Positions 49,546-58,169 of a DNA stretch of 64,000 bases are shown here, piece by piece. Each line of letters starts with the position of its first letter. Position 1 is the stretch's first letter. The position numbers and the translations under genes were made by a program. The stretch lies in IMG/VR virus record IMGVR_UViG_3300014819_000002, positions 1 through 64,000 of that record, one strand, 5' to 3'. The stretch is from a virus. The notes beneath the pieces are model-generated. The model worked only from the letters and a program-made list of their open reading frames with translations, was not told the origin of the DNA and ran no database searches.

Positions 49546-50154
49546 TCACTTTTTCTTTCGGATCTTAACGTCTGTATCTTTTAATATCTTTATTAATCCC
49601 GTTCCGGATTTTCCAAATTTCTTTTTTCTTTGCCAAACAAACCAAGCATATTCAATACTGTCAGTTCCTTTACCATTAAATGATGGTCGGTTTGGAACAA
49701 CATATATATCTGGAGTGTATTTTCTGAGAAAATCAGACCGCTCACCACTGCCCATGAAATTAAGTCGTAATAACATGCAAACATACTCTGGCTCCAACTC
49801 TATTGATTTCTTTATAAACTCCAATGCTTTTGAAAATGGTGGGTTGGTTATAATCACATCATATTCTTTAACTAATGGGACATCTAAGAAGCTTCCTATG
49901 TGAACCCGGCTTGAGTCTACTATAGCCTCTAGATCCGTTTTAAACCTATCCTGTAGCTCTATGGCAGTCCAAGTAGGTGCAGTTCCTAAACGGGCGGCTA
50001 CAGCCCGTATAAGAGCGCCATCGCCAGCCGCAGGCTCAAGCCACTTAACAGAAGAAATATTAACTTCTTCCAATAGACGATCAACACACCAACCGGGAGT
50101 TGGATAATAATCGTTTGCTACACGCTTGTTAGAGTTTTTCTTTGTTGATGACAT
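49546..50154 (-). CDS. DNA methyltransferase-like protein (NPPF)
   Basis: 202 residues from the ATG at 50154. AdoMet site KWLEPAAGDGALIRAV and catalytic VIITNPPFSKALEF fit N6-adenine DNA methyltransferases. YYPTPGWCVDRLLEEV is the usual N-terminal helix. No target-recognition domain and no restriction partner, as in orphan phage enzymes. Confidence 0.85.
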   Translation of the reverse strand: MSSTKKNSNKRVANDYYPTPGWCVDRLLEEVNISSVKWLEPAAGDGALIRAVAARLGTAPTWTAIELQDRFKTDLEAIVDSSRVHIGSFLDVPLVKEYDVIITNPPFSKALEFIKKSIELEPEYVCMLLRLNFMGSGERSDFLRKYTPDIYVVPNRPSFNGKGTDSIEYAWFVWQRKKKFGKSGTGLIKILKDTDVKIRKKK

Positions 50155-50156
50155 AA

Positions 50157-50780
50157 TCAGGGGTTTATTAACATTCCACCTCGGCAAATCACCCACGCAT
50201 CTGCACAGTCCTCATTAACTTTATCATATATCATTTGACCTTTAAACTGCCCCGACTTTGCTTCACGGATAATCCAAGGGAAATGTGGATTAATAGTTCT
50301 TACAGCAAGAAATACTTTGTCTTTTGTAGAAGAAGTCTTATCTTTATAATCTATTTTAATATTGAGTTTTGAACGGGCAGAACGAACGTTGATCATAGTT
50401 GGTTTTATTCCCCACCACTTATAAACCATGTAAGAAATAATACCATTAAAACGTCCAAGAGTCATGATTGTGTCAGCAGAAGAAAATCCTGGTGTAAATT
50501 TTTTTGCCGCTTCCTCAATGTAAACTTTTTTTACATTCCATTTGAGATCAACCCAATCCGATAAGAAATTGTCAGCCTTATCATATTCGTCATCCCATTT
50601 TGTGAGTTTTTTATGAGTTAGTTTAACTAGTTCCCCAGTGTTACTATCTAATACACATATACCAACTACAGATGTTGATATATCAAATGCTACACAAACT
50701 TCTCTTAATCCCGTTTCTCCTGTTGTTTCTCTAGAAGCATGAATCGTTGACGTATCGGAAATATTATTATTTCTGTCCAT
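50157..50780 (-). CDS. RuvC-like Holliday-junction resolvase
   Basis: 207 residues from the ATG at 50780 (50831 also possible; both overlap the upstream gene). RNase H-fold acids: VAFDISTSVVGICV, KVYIEEAAKKF and the DCADAWVICRG end. Fits phage RuvC/crossover resolvases, T4 gp49's functional counterpart. The RuvC fold begins only at about residue 26 of this start. Confidence 0.8.
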   Translation of the reverse strand: MDRNNNISDTSTIHASRETTGETGLREVCVAFDISTSVVGICVLDSNTGELVKLTHKKLTKWDDEYDKADNFLSDWVDLKWNVKKVYIEEAAKKFTPGFSSADTIMTLGRFNGIISYMVYKWWGIKPTMINVRSARSKLNIKIDYKDKTSSTKDKVFLAVRTINPHFPWIIREAKSGQFKGQMIYDKVNEDCADAWVICRGGMLINP

Positions 50781-51196
50781 AACTCGTACATATGTTTCTT
50801 TCCTGTTTTCTTTGTTAGACTTTCGCACCATCTTCTTGCTGCTTCGGCTTTCTTTATTACTGTATTGTTGTTTAATGCAGAATTTCTCTTTACTTCAATT
50901 ATCTTTTGTGTTCCATCAGCATAATTCACAACAAAATCTGGTATATAAAATCTCACCCTACCTGATTTTAAATTAGATATATACGCTATTTTATATGGCT
51001 CATAATCATATGATAATACCCTTGGATCTTCATCAAAATGTTTGCAAACATATAGCTCCCATGAAGAACGATATTGAATAGGATGCATAGATTTTGGAGA
51101 TATATGTGTACCAGTAATGTAATGTGTTTGACGACGACCCTTACGGGTCTTTGCTCTTGGTTTCTTATAGGTTTTCTTAGTAGATGTTTTAGTCAT
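50705..51196 (-). CDS. head-completion nuclease, T4 gp4-like
   Basis: 163 residues. IQYRSSWELYVCKHFDED, then SYDYEPYKIAYIS, VRFYIPDFVVNYADG and QKIIEVKR give a PD-(D/E)XK core (Glu47, Asp87, Glu101, Lys103) and the gp4 family pattern. T4 gp4 is needed to finish filled heads. Very basic N-terminus (TKKTYKKPRAKTRKGRR). The same fold occurs in the homing protein at 54671. Confidence 0.85.
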   Translation of the reverse strand: MTKTSTKKTYKKPRAKTRKGRRQTHYITGTHISPKSMHPIQYRSSWELYVCKHFDEDPRVLSYDYEPYKIAYISNLKSGRVRFYIPDFVVNYADGTQKIIEVKRNSALNNNTVIKKAEAARRWCESLTKKTGKKHMYELWTEIIIFPIRQRFMLLEKQQEKRD

Positions 51197-51307
51197 AATA
51201 GCAATTAAGTGATAAGTGGAACGCTACCAATTAGAAGAGAGATGATCCTATTAACAAATATAGGATACGTCATGTTGAATATCTGAAATCATACTTATAA
51301 GTGTGTT

Positions 51308-51946
51308 ATGTGTAAGTATTATGTGCTAATATGCATATTATTGCTGGAATCTTTGATATCCGGCTGTACCGTCTCGTCTCCATTTTCTGGAAGAGAACTA
51401 AACTTCTATGGTTATAACCTAAATCACCAAACAATCTCAAGACAGGGAGAAAATATTTGGCATCTAGATTCTTTCCCATTAAGAATTCTCATTGATAGTG
51501 ATATCGAACAGCTAAAAAAAAATCAGATTATATCTGCACTTGAACAATGGAATTCTATTATTGGTTTCTATGTTTTTAGATGGGAAGAAATAGATTTAGA
51601 AGAAACTATTCATTATGGCCAATTTAGTGAACCAGAAAGAAATGTAGTATATGTTTTTGAATCTGAACTTGGTCGTGATACTGATGATAATCACATATTA
51701 GGTTTAGCTACAAACTATATCGAATATGGACAATCAATATATATAAGAAGTTCTTTAGTTTTATTTGATGAAGAACTATTAGCAACCGATATGTATTATG
51801 TATGTATGCATGAATTTGGTCATGTTTTAGGACTTAAACATGATCGTGATGATATTAGTTCAATAATGTATCCACACGTGTTATCAAGTTTTGGTAACAT
51901 TAAACCAGAAGATTTGGTATATATCAGAAATCAACTTTATAGATGA
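51308..51946 (+). CDS. secreted metzincin-type metalloprotease lipoprotein
   Basis: 212 residues. Signal peptide with lipobox LISGC (Cys20). Full metzincin motif HEFGHVLGLKHD (His168, 172, 178, Glu169) and a Met-turn SIMYP (185-189), as in matrixins. Residues 60-165 match the matrixin fold order (ALEQWNSI; ATNYIEYGQSIYI). Sole plus-strand gene here. Could degrade host surface proteins at lysis or attachment; captured host cargo is an alternative. Confidence 0.88.
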   Translation: MCKYYVLICILLLESLISGCTVSSPFSGRELNFYGYNLNHQTISRQGENIWHLDSFPLRILIDSDIEQLKKNQIISALEQWNSIIGFYVFRWEEIDLEETIHYGQFSEPERNVVYVFESELGRDTDDNHILGLATNYIEYGQSIYIRSSLVLFDEELLATDMYYVCMHEFGHVLGLKHDRDDISSIMYPHVLSSFGNIKPEDLVYIRNQLYR

Positions 51947-51974
51947 TAATCATATAAAAAATAGTTGTTTCAGA

Positions 51975-54326
51975 TTAATAATCCATACGTATGCGAAAAA
52001 GCATTTTATCACCGGCTCTTTTAAGAATTGGTTGTGCAACAGAAGTTCTACCAATAACATTTAAATTGTCATCATGTAATAAAACGTTTGATATGAAAAC
52101 GTAACGTTTATCGGTTTCATTTGCCAACTCATCAATTTCTCCATTTTGAAAATGTTCATAACTTGAAGTTATAAGTTGCATTGGTCGAGCATATCCATTA
52201 ACCGTTAATACATGAATATTTTGTATGCCTTCAAACTCACATTGAAATTGATTAAGACCAAAGAAATATAATTGTGGTATTTTTAGTACAGCGATACCTT
52301 CATTGTAAAATATATTTCCTATAGAGGACCAGGTTGCATGACTACCAGAAGCATCTGCACGATATAGATTGCCATATCCATCATCTTTGATAGTCATACT
52401 GATGCTGCCACTTATTGAACCACTTAAGTTACTATCTTTCAATAAAAAAGTACCAGGTTTAATGGTTAAACCATAATACATATTACTGATATCAAAAAAC
52501 ACAACTTGATTACTAGTTGCATCTCTTGTTCTATCATATATTGCAAGATCAGATCCAGGAGCAGTTCCATTCCAGAAACTATCCGGATTATTACCGCCTT
52601 GCAAATTAATTGAAATAGGATTTTCTGTATTACTTTGAATTACTGTACCAGGAAATGACCCGGTAATCATATCTCTCAATGATACATAACCTAAAACAGA
52701 TGTGCCATTGTCATCAGTAAATTTGCTACCACTTAAAGAAGATAATATATTGAAATTAGGATAAAAATTACCATTATCGTTTGGAATAACAGTATATAAT
52801 CTTTTTATATTTGAACCGGTATTGTATAATAATTCATTTGCAGATATTGCAGTTGATAATGGATTTGTATATAGAGAAGCAGAAAGATTCCAAAGTCTTG
52901 GATATCTTCCTGTAACAAATTCTCTTACATAGTTTTCTAAATTGATGTAATGTCCACCACAACCAAATGCCATTTTAATATTAAATGGATCTTGTGTTGT
53001 CCCATCAGATGAAAAGAATGGAGTCTCAAACACTCCACCATCATTATTGATAACTTGACGATATGGACTTTCTTGTGTAAAGAATGGTGGCAAATAAAAC
53101 TTAAGACTTGCTGATGCTGTATCAGATAATCCTGTAACGTCCAATGCAGTTATTTGATCATTATTTAGATAACTGCTATATAGTTTTAATTCATGTATTT
53201 CTGCTTTGAGAGGATAATTGAAAGCATAAATTGTTGGATTGTCTTGAGCTGTGCTTGTTTGTAACTCATATAATCCTTCTTTCAAAGAAGGATTTGTAGA
53301 GAAAAACCATGAAGTTTTAGTGGATATTGTATTATTTGGTCCCTCAAAATAGTTTCCAATACAAAGAATATCTTGATCAAGAGATGCACTACCAACAACC
53401 AAGCTCTCTGTAATGTTAAAATATCCCTCATTAACACCATTAATGATGAATGAACCAGAACCAAAATTATAATTGGCTCCGCCCCACCGAACTGTTACAT
53501 GATGCCATTTATTTGCTTCCAATGAATTGTCATTTGAGAAAAACATATAAGGCATTCCTGTTCCAACTTGGTCAGGAGGTACTTCGCTCGCACCAGATAG
53601 CTGCAACAATATTCTAAAACCATCTATAGCCCCATTTATATCTCTAGAGGATCCAGAACATAAACTAATAGCAAATGCACCAGACATGTGCATTATGGTA
53701 CCTGGTTTATAAATCGTTTCCATATAAGAAACAGTTTTAGGCTTAATCCAAAAATCAAATGAAAAAGAACCTGAAAAACTATAATCTCTATAGTCTTGTT
53801 CTACAGCATTTATGGGATTTGGATATATTAATACACTGCCCGTTGGCACATTACTCGCTGAGTAAAAATTTAAACAATGATAATTTGTAAAACTGTAATG
53901 TGCATTAGGATATGTTGCCCTATAATAGGGCATTAACGTGTTTATAGTAACTAACTTACGTAAAGTGTTAGAGTTGAATCTAAATGGCGGCTCAAATCGG
54001 ATAATCTCCAAACGTTGATATTGTTTTGGAGATACAGGAGTTTCTTGTACCCCCGTCATATATGCCAATATTTCTGAAGTTATATTTGTACTTCCAGTAG
54101 ATGCCGTTATCGCATTTAATCTCAATTGATTTAAATCATAATCAGAGAAATATGATTTGCTATAGTAGTTGAGAGGATCTGGCTCTTTTTGAAATGTCGA
54201 TCTTCGAGAAAAAAGATAAAGTGATCCGGTAATACCATCTGTTGAGGAACTTATATAAGTTCTCCTTGGATTGGTTTCAATTGTAAACGTCTCAAAATCA
54301 TCTGGTGTTACTCGTTGTATTGACAT
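51975..54326 (-). CDS. large virion surface protein with concanavalin-like (LamG) region
   Basis: 783 residues. Residues about 165-390 resemble a LamG/concanavalin fold: FSFDFWIKPKTVSYM, NKWHHVTVRWGG, GSGSFIINGVNEGYF and ELKLYSSYLNNDQI. The end YVFISNVLLHDDNLNVIG followed by R...QPILKR is shared with 55870-57093. Glycan-binding tail or baseplate-surface role is likely, from fold and context. Confidence 0.7.
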   Translation of the reverse strand: MSIQRVTPDDFETFTIETNPRRTYISSSTDGITGSLYLFSRRSTFQKEPDPLNYYSKSYFSDYDLNQLRLNAITASTGSTNITSEILAYMTGVQETPVSPKQYQRLEIIRFEPPFRFNSNTLRKLVTINTLMPYYRATYPNAHYSFTNYHCLNFYSASNVPTGSVLIYPNPINAVEQDYRDYSFSGSFSFDFWIKPKTVSYMETIYKPGTIMHMSGAFAISLCSGSSRDINGAIDGFRILLQLSGASEVPPDQVGTGMPYMFFSNDNSLEANKWHHVTVRWGGANYNFGSGSFIINGVNEGYFNITESLVVGSASLDQDILCIGNYFEGPNNTISTKTSWFFSTNPSLKEGLYELQTSTAQDNPTIYAFNYPLKAEIHELKLYSSYLNNDQITALDVTGLSDTASASLKFYLPPFFTQESPYRQVINNDGGVFETPFFSSDGTTQDPFNIKMAFGCGGHYINLENYVREFVTGRYPRLWNLSASLYTNPLSTAISANELLYNTGSNIKRLYTVIPNDNGNFYPNFNILSSLSGSKFTDDNGTSVLGYVSLRDMITGSFPGTVIQSNTENPISINLQGGNNPDSFWNGTAPGSDLAIYDRTRDATSNQVVFFDISNMYYGLTIKPGTFLLKDSNLSGSISGSISMTIKDDGYGNLYRADASGSHATWSSIGNIFYNEGIAVLKIPQLYFFGLNQFQCEFEGIQNIHVLTVNGYARPMQLITSSYEHFQNGEIDELANETDKRYVFISNVLLHDDNLNVIGRTSVAQPILKRAGDKMLFRIRMDY

Positions 54327-54350
54327 ATTATCTGAGATTTAAGTATATTA

Positions 54351-54674
54351 CTATGATCTTTTTAAAGATAATAACTTTTGTTGGAAATCCGGATTATCTA
54401 CCAAAAATGCATAAAGGCGAGGAGACAACGCTTTCGTTATTTGATCTGTATTAATCTCGTCAATTCCAGTATTGTCCAATAATCCATGCAATATCTCATG
54501 AATTAATGTCTCATTTTGAAATGTTATCTCTAAATCCGATCTTATGTAAATTTCTGACGTTGGATACTCAATATATCCATATGCTTCTTCATGTTCTTTA
54601 AATACAGAATTCTCTTCCGCATCCTGCTCATGAATCGTATATGTGCGAGCACCTATTTTTACTTGTTTAATCAT
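54351..54674 (-). CDS. small metallopeptidase-like phage protein (HEILH)
   Basis: 107 residues. LIHEILHGLLDNTG gives an HExxH zinc motif (59-63). Preceded by a YPTSEIYIRSDL strand pair, as in small phage zincins. Start overlaps the homing gene stop by 4 bases. Confidence 0.7.
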   Translation of the reverse strand: MIKQVKIGARTYTIHEQDAEENSVFKEHEEAYGYIEYPTSEIYIRSDLEITFQNETLIHEILHGLLDNTGIDEINTDQITKALSPRLYAFLVDNPDFQQKLLSLKRS

Positions 54675-55771
54675 ATTATAATACTTTCAATATATTTTTC
54701 GTACTCGTTAATGTCATTTAACATCAATATTTCATATATCATATTGTTATTTTTGCAGTATTCACGAGCATCTTGTTCTTTATCAGAAAAATTTTTAAGA
54801 TATCTAGTATATTCACATTTTATTTCAATTAATTTTTTTGTACCATCAGAGTAGTATACTAAAAAATCTGGGAGATATCTTTTACCGGAAGAACACCTTA
54901 TATAAAATGGCTCATATGAATAGGTTATAACATTTTTATCGGCATCTAGTAATTTCATAAATTTAAATTCATATGATGATCTATAATACATTTTTTTCTT
55001 TATTGCTTTTAAACTTTCATGTGTGCCTTTAATGAATCCGCCTTTCGTTCCTGTCATTACTCTTTTAATAGCGGTCTTTGAATAATTTTCAATTTGTTCA
55101 AAAGTTCTATCAACTATAGTTTTGCCCCAGTTTGGATTGTTTTCTTTCGCATTGCTTCGAATACCAGAAGCAAATTGCTCTTTCTGTATCTTGCTTATTT
55201 TAGCTCCAAGTTCCACAATTCTTTCGTCATTTTCTTTCGTAAGTCCATATGTCCAAGGCTTCATTCCTTTAGTTGGACCTTCTTTTCCATAATTGATATG
55301 TTCCTCACCCGACTGATACAATGAAGAACATTTGCGTGAACAATATTCTGTTTGCCGTCGATATAATACTTCATATTCTTTATTACATCGTTTACAGGTT
55401 TTGATAATATTTTTTTGATCATTCCCACGTTTAAATGCTTCACTGCAAGCAGGAGAACAATAATCTCCATTCTTACCCTTTTGACTTAAACGTTTTGTTA
55501 TAACTTTTTTACACCATCCACATTCTGTTGTAAATGTTCCGTTTGTAGTTCGTTGCTCTCCGTATATCTTGGCAGCACATACTCTCGAACAATATTTCAT
55601 ATTCGAGCCAGAACTATACTTCAGAAATTCTGTGTTACAACATTCGCATATTGCTTTACGAGCATTTTTCTTATCTTCCCTAAGACATACAATAGAACAA
55701 TATTTTCGATTTGGTTTCCTGTTTTGAAAACCAGATTTGCAAGTTATGCATTTATGATCATACTTCTTCAT
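54671..55771 (-). CDS. composite homing endonuclease: zinc-finger array plus gp4/TnsA-like nuclease
   Basis: 366 residues. Residues 1-160 hold four Cys clusters of the form CxxC...YCS..C (CITC/YCSIVC, CECC/YCSRVC, CGWC/YCSPAC, CKRC/YCSRKC). Then a NUMOD-type GLTKENDERI, and a nuclease domain, YYRSSYEFKFMKLLDAD, YSYEPFYIR, YLPDFLVYYSDG, KKLIEIK, the same PD-(D/E)XK pattern as the gp4-like gene at 50705. Sits between two structural genes. Homing is inferred from parts and place. Confidence 0.75.
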   Translation of the reverse strand: MKKYDHKCITCKSGFQNRKPNRKYCSIVCLREDKKNARKAICECCNTEFLKYSSGSNMKYCSRVCAAKIYGEQRTTNGTFTTECGWCKKVITKRLSQKGKNGDYCSPACSEAFKRGNDQKNIIKTCKRCNKEYEVLYRRQTEYCSRKCSSLYQSGEEHINYGKEGPTKGMKPWTYGLTKENDERIVELGAKISKIQKEQFASGIRSNAKENNPNWGKTIVDRTFEQIENYSKTAIKRVMTGTKGGFIKGTHESLKAIKKKMYYRSSYEFKFMKLLDADKNVITYSYEPFYIRCSSGKRYLPDFLVYYSDGTKKLIEIKCEYTRYLKNFSDKEQDAREYCKNNNMIYEILMLNDINEYEKYIESIII

Positions 55772-55869
55772 TTCATCTTCTACAATTTTATCCTAGGATT
55801 AATTATATCAAGAGAGGTGAAATGTTCAGTCTATTAACTTAGGCTAAGTTATTTTACAACATTAATATG

Positions 55870-57093
55870 TTACTTAACAAATCTGATAGATTTGCCGGTT
55901 TTTTTGCGTACATGTAATTTTTTATAAAAACCAAAATCAAGTCTGACTTTAAAAGTCAGATCACGTTCAGAGTCTTTTAGAACAGGACGTGAAAGTTTAG
56001 CGACACCAAGAAGATTGTTGTTATCATCATATAGACCAATAGAAGTAATAAACGTAAATGCCTCTTGATCTAATTCTTCACCTTCATCTATAACAACGAT
56101 TCTATTATTATCATCTGTAAATGTTGGATTAGAAGAATAGTTGAATGAATCTGGATTTGCACGACAGAAGAATATTGTGCTATTGATGTTTGTTATATTT
56201 TGAAAAGTCATTGCAGTTTCATTAGAAGCTGTGAAACGTGTACTACAAAGATGGTCAACGAAATTATCTATCGATGCAGAAGTTGCAAATCTACAGAGGC
56301 TAGCGGATACGGCGACTGTTCCAGCCGTTGTTGTAACACAATCAATGGAACCAGTAATTTTAACTGCTTGATCGAAACTTCTTGACATATCAAGAACAAG
56401 AATGCCACGATCAAGAAATAATAAACCATATGGATTTGTTGTAACTGCTGAATCAACTACAACAGCAGCTTCACCACCAACTTCGAAGAATTTATTGGTA
56501 CTTGAGTTGATATCAGTTAATATTGATGCTGATGCTGCTGTTGTTGCAATATTGGTTCCTGCGGGAGCTTGAGCTGCGCTAGTAAAGAAGCGCATAGCAA
56601 ACGTTTCTCTTTTAACTTTATCACGTGCAAACAAACGCTTAAAGCAAATAAAAACAGCTTCTTTTATTTCAATTGTATTGTTAGAATTAGGAGCTGTGGC
56701 TGTAAACGTAGCAGTTTCGTCACCAAGCAATTGACGAGCAAATAATCTATATATATCTATTTTTTCTCTCATCATGAGAGTATCAGAACCGAATATATAT
56801 TTGCCATTAGCATCGATTGTTGGATTTAATTCATTTATAAGGGCAGAACTTGTAGCAAAACCATATGTCACATCAAAAACAGGATTTGCGGTTTGTAGAG
56901 TGAAATCTTGATCATATATTGTTTGAAATAGAGAGCTAGTAACTCCTGGACCTAATCCACCAGTTACGAAAACTTGATATTCTCTTCTTGTAGCGGAAGA
57001 TGATACATCTGAACCAATTATATCAACTAACTGATTGAGATAACTTGTAGTTGATCTTATGTCTTGATTATCAAAAGCTTGAAAGGTTGCCAT
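55870..57093 (-). CDS. virion structural protein
   Basis: 407 residues, Ala/Thr/Ser-rich. MATFQAFDNQDIRSTTSYLN, then MMREKIDIYRLFARQLLG, and an end module ITSIGLYDDNNNLLGVAKLS with RPVLKD and FKVRLDF that recurs at the end of 51975-54326. This module is frequent in structural proteins of T4-like jumbo phages. Tail/baseplate place by context. Confidence 0.75.
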   Translation of the reverse strand: MATFQAFDNQDIRSTTSYLNQLVDIIGSDVSSSATRREYQVFVTGGLGPGVTSSLFQTIYDQDFTLQTANPVFDVTYGFATSSALINELNPTIDANGKYIFGSDTLMMREKIDIYRLFARQLLGDETATFTATAPNSNNTIEIKEAVFICFKRLFARDKVKRETFAMRFFTSAAQAPAGTNIATTAASASILTDINSSTNKFFEVGGEAAVVVDSAVTTNPYGLLFLDRGILVLDMSRSFDQAVKITGSIDCVTTTAGTVAVSASLCRFATSASIDNFVDHLCSTRFTASNETAMTFQNITNINSTIFFCRANPDSFNYSSNPTFTDDNNRIVVIDEGEELDQEAFTFITSIGLYDDNNNLLGVAKLSRPVLKDSERDLTFKVRLDFGFYKKLHVRKKTGKSIRFVK

Positions 57094-57109
57094 TATTTAT
57101 ACCTTAATA

Positions 57110-57820
57110 TTAAGATTTTTGTATTTGAACTAAAATATCATATGAGGCACCGGATTGTAGTCCAGTAACTTTAACATATGTGTTAATTTGTGTTTTTTGT
57201 GCGGTACCGTTAACGGCACCATATATTTGGAACTGAGCATTTGTTATTGTACGAGTTCTTAAACTAAAATTAAGAACCGAGCCATTTGTATCTGAAGCCT
57301 TTCCAGGCACAGAAGCTATTAAATAATTTGAAGTTTGATTCTGAGCTTCTGTATATTCTGGTGTTTCTCCGATGATGTCTAGAAACTGTGAATTTAGTTG
57401 CACCATATATGTTGCATCTACTAACTCACTACTGACATTTAATGGGTCACTAAAAACCTGTTGAATACTGATATTTGCTGGTGCTTTAGTTGCTGCATTA
57501 ATGTTTATAGTTTTAGCACCACCAACTAGCTCAATACTTGGCAAAAATATCAAATTTGGATCTGAAACAGAGACGCAACGATATTTTTGTGCTAATGAAC
57601 CATTTGTTAAAGCTTCAAATATTGGCGTGTTTTTTTCAAGCTTCTCTTTCCCTACTGTGCGCCCATATTTTTGTATAATACCATAATCAACTTCATCATC
57701 TCCTAAAGCAAATTTTGATATTTTAAAGCTTTGATTGTTCTGGGAAAGAAATTTTCTGCCGGTATCTGTTAATACTGCATCAAGAATTATATTATTTGTA
57801 TCACCTTGTAGAAATGCCAT
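57110..57820 (-). CDS. virion structural protein with LDAVLTDTGR motif
   Basis: 236 residues. The N-terminal NIILDAVLTDTGRKFLSQNN followed by SFKISKFALGDDEVDYG is a conserved start of a tail-associated family in T4-like jumbo phages (from memory). Remainder beta-rich. Transcribed with 55870-57093. Confidence 0.75.
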   Translation of the reverse strand: MAFLQGDTNNIILDAVLTDTGRKFLSQNNQSFKISKFALGDDEVDYGIIQKYGRTVGKEKLEKNTPIFEALTNGSLAQKYRCVSVSDPNLIFLPSIELVGGAKTININAATKAPANISIQQVFSDPLNVSSELVDATYMVQLNSQFLDIIGETPEYTEAQNQTSNYLIASVPGKASDTNGSVLNFSLRTRTITNAQFQIYGAVNGTAQKTQINTYVKVTGLQSGASYDILVQIQKS

Positions 57821-57894
57821 TGTACACTTTCCTGTAGTAATCCCATAAATAACAATTATAAATTATAAAAATTGTGTAAAGGTAAATATAGAAT

Positions 57895-58136
57895 ATGAAA
57901 AAAATCTCGTATGAAGAAGCAAAAAAATATTTTGAGGATCAAGGTAGAACAGATATTGTTTTACTAAAAGAAGGATATGAATGTTTTAGAAAAAAAGCCA
58001 AATTTTTAGATTTGGTTATTGGCGAAACGTTTGAGGCGATCCCGAAATCATCCTAAAAGAGCATTAGAAAATAGAAAAAACAAATCTTGAAAAATATGGA
58101 AATACAAAAGAAGCTTTAGAGGTCAAAAAAATATAA
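57895..58136 (+). pseudogene. wrecked homing-endonuclease gene (KYG-repeat type)
   Basis: Opens at ATG 57895 with KKISYEEAKKYFEDQG and FRKKAKFLDLVIGETFEAIP, parallel to residues 5-55 of the gene at 446. A stop at 58054 follows a +1 shift; the next frame reads NHPKRALENRKN (like SVHPRRRKEKK) and a second shift gives KTNLEKYGNTKEALEV, one KYG repeat, before a stop at 58134. The whole nuclease domain is gone. Plus strand, lying between minus-strand structural genes. Confidence 0.85.
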
Positions 58137-58169
58137 AGTTTGAATTGTTATTTTATAGTTCCAATAATA

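Noticed and set aside
55835-55851. Palindrome TAACTTA-GGC-TAAGTTA
   Set aside because: No T run on the transcribed strand; too weak to call a terminator.
57096-57103. T4-late-promoter-like TATAAATA on the minus strand
   Set aside because: It touches the ATG at 57093, so a start site would fall inside the gene; chance in AT-rich DNA.
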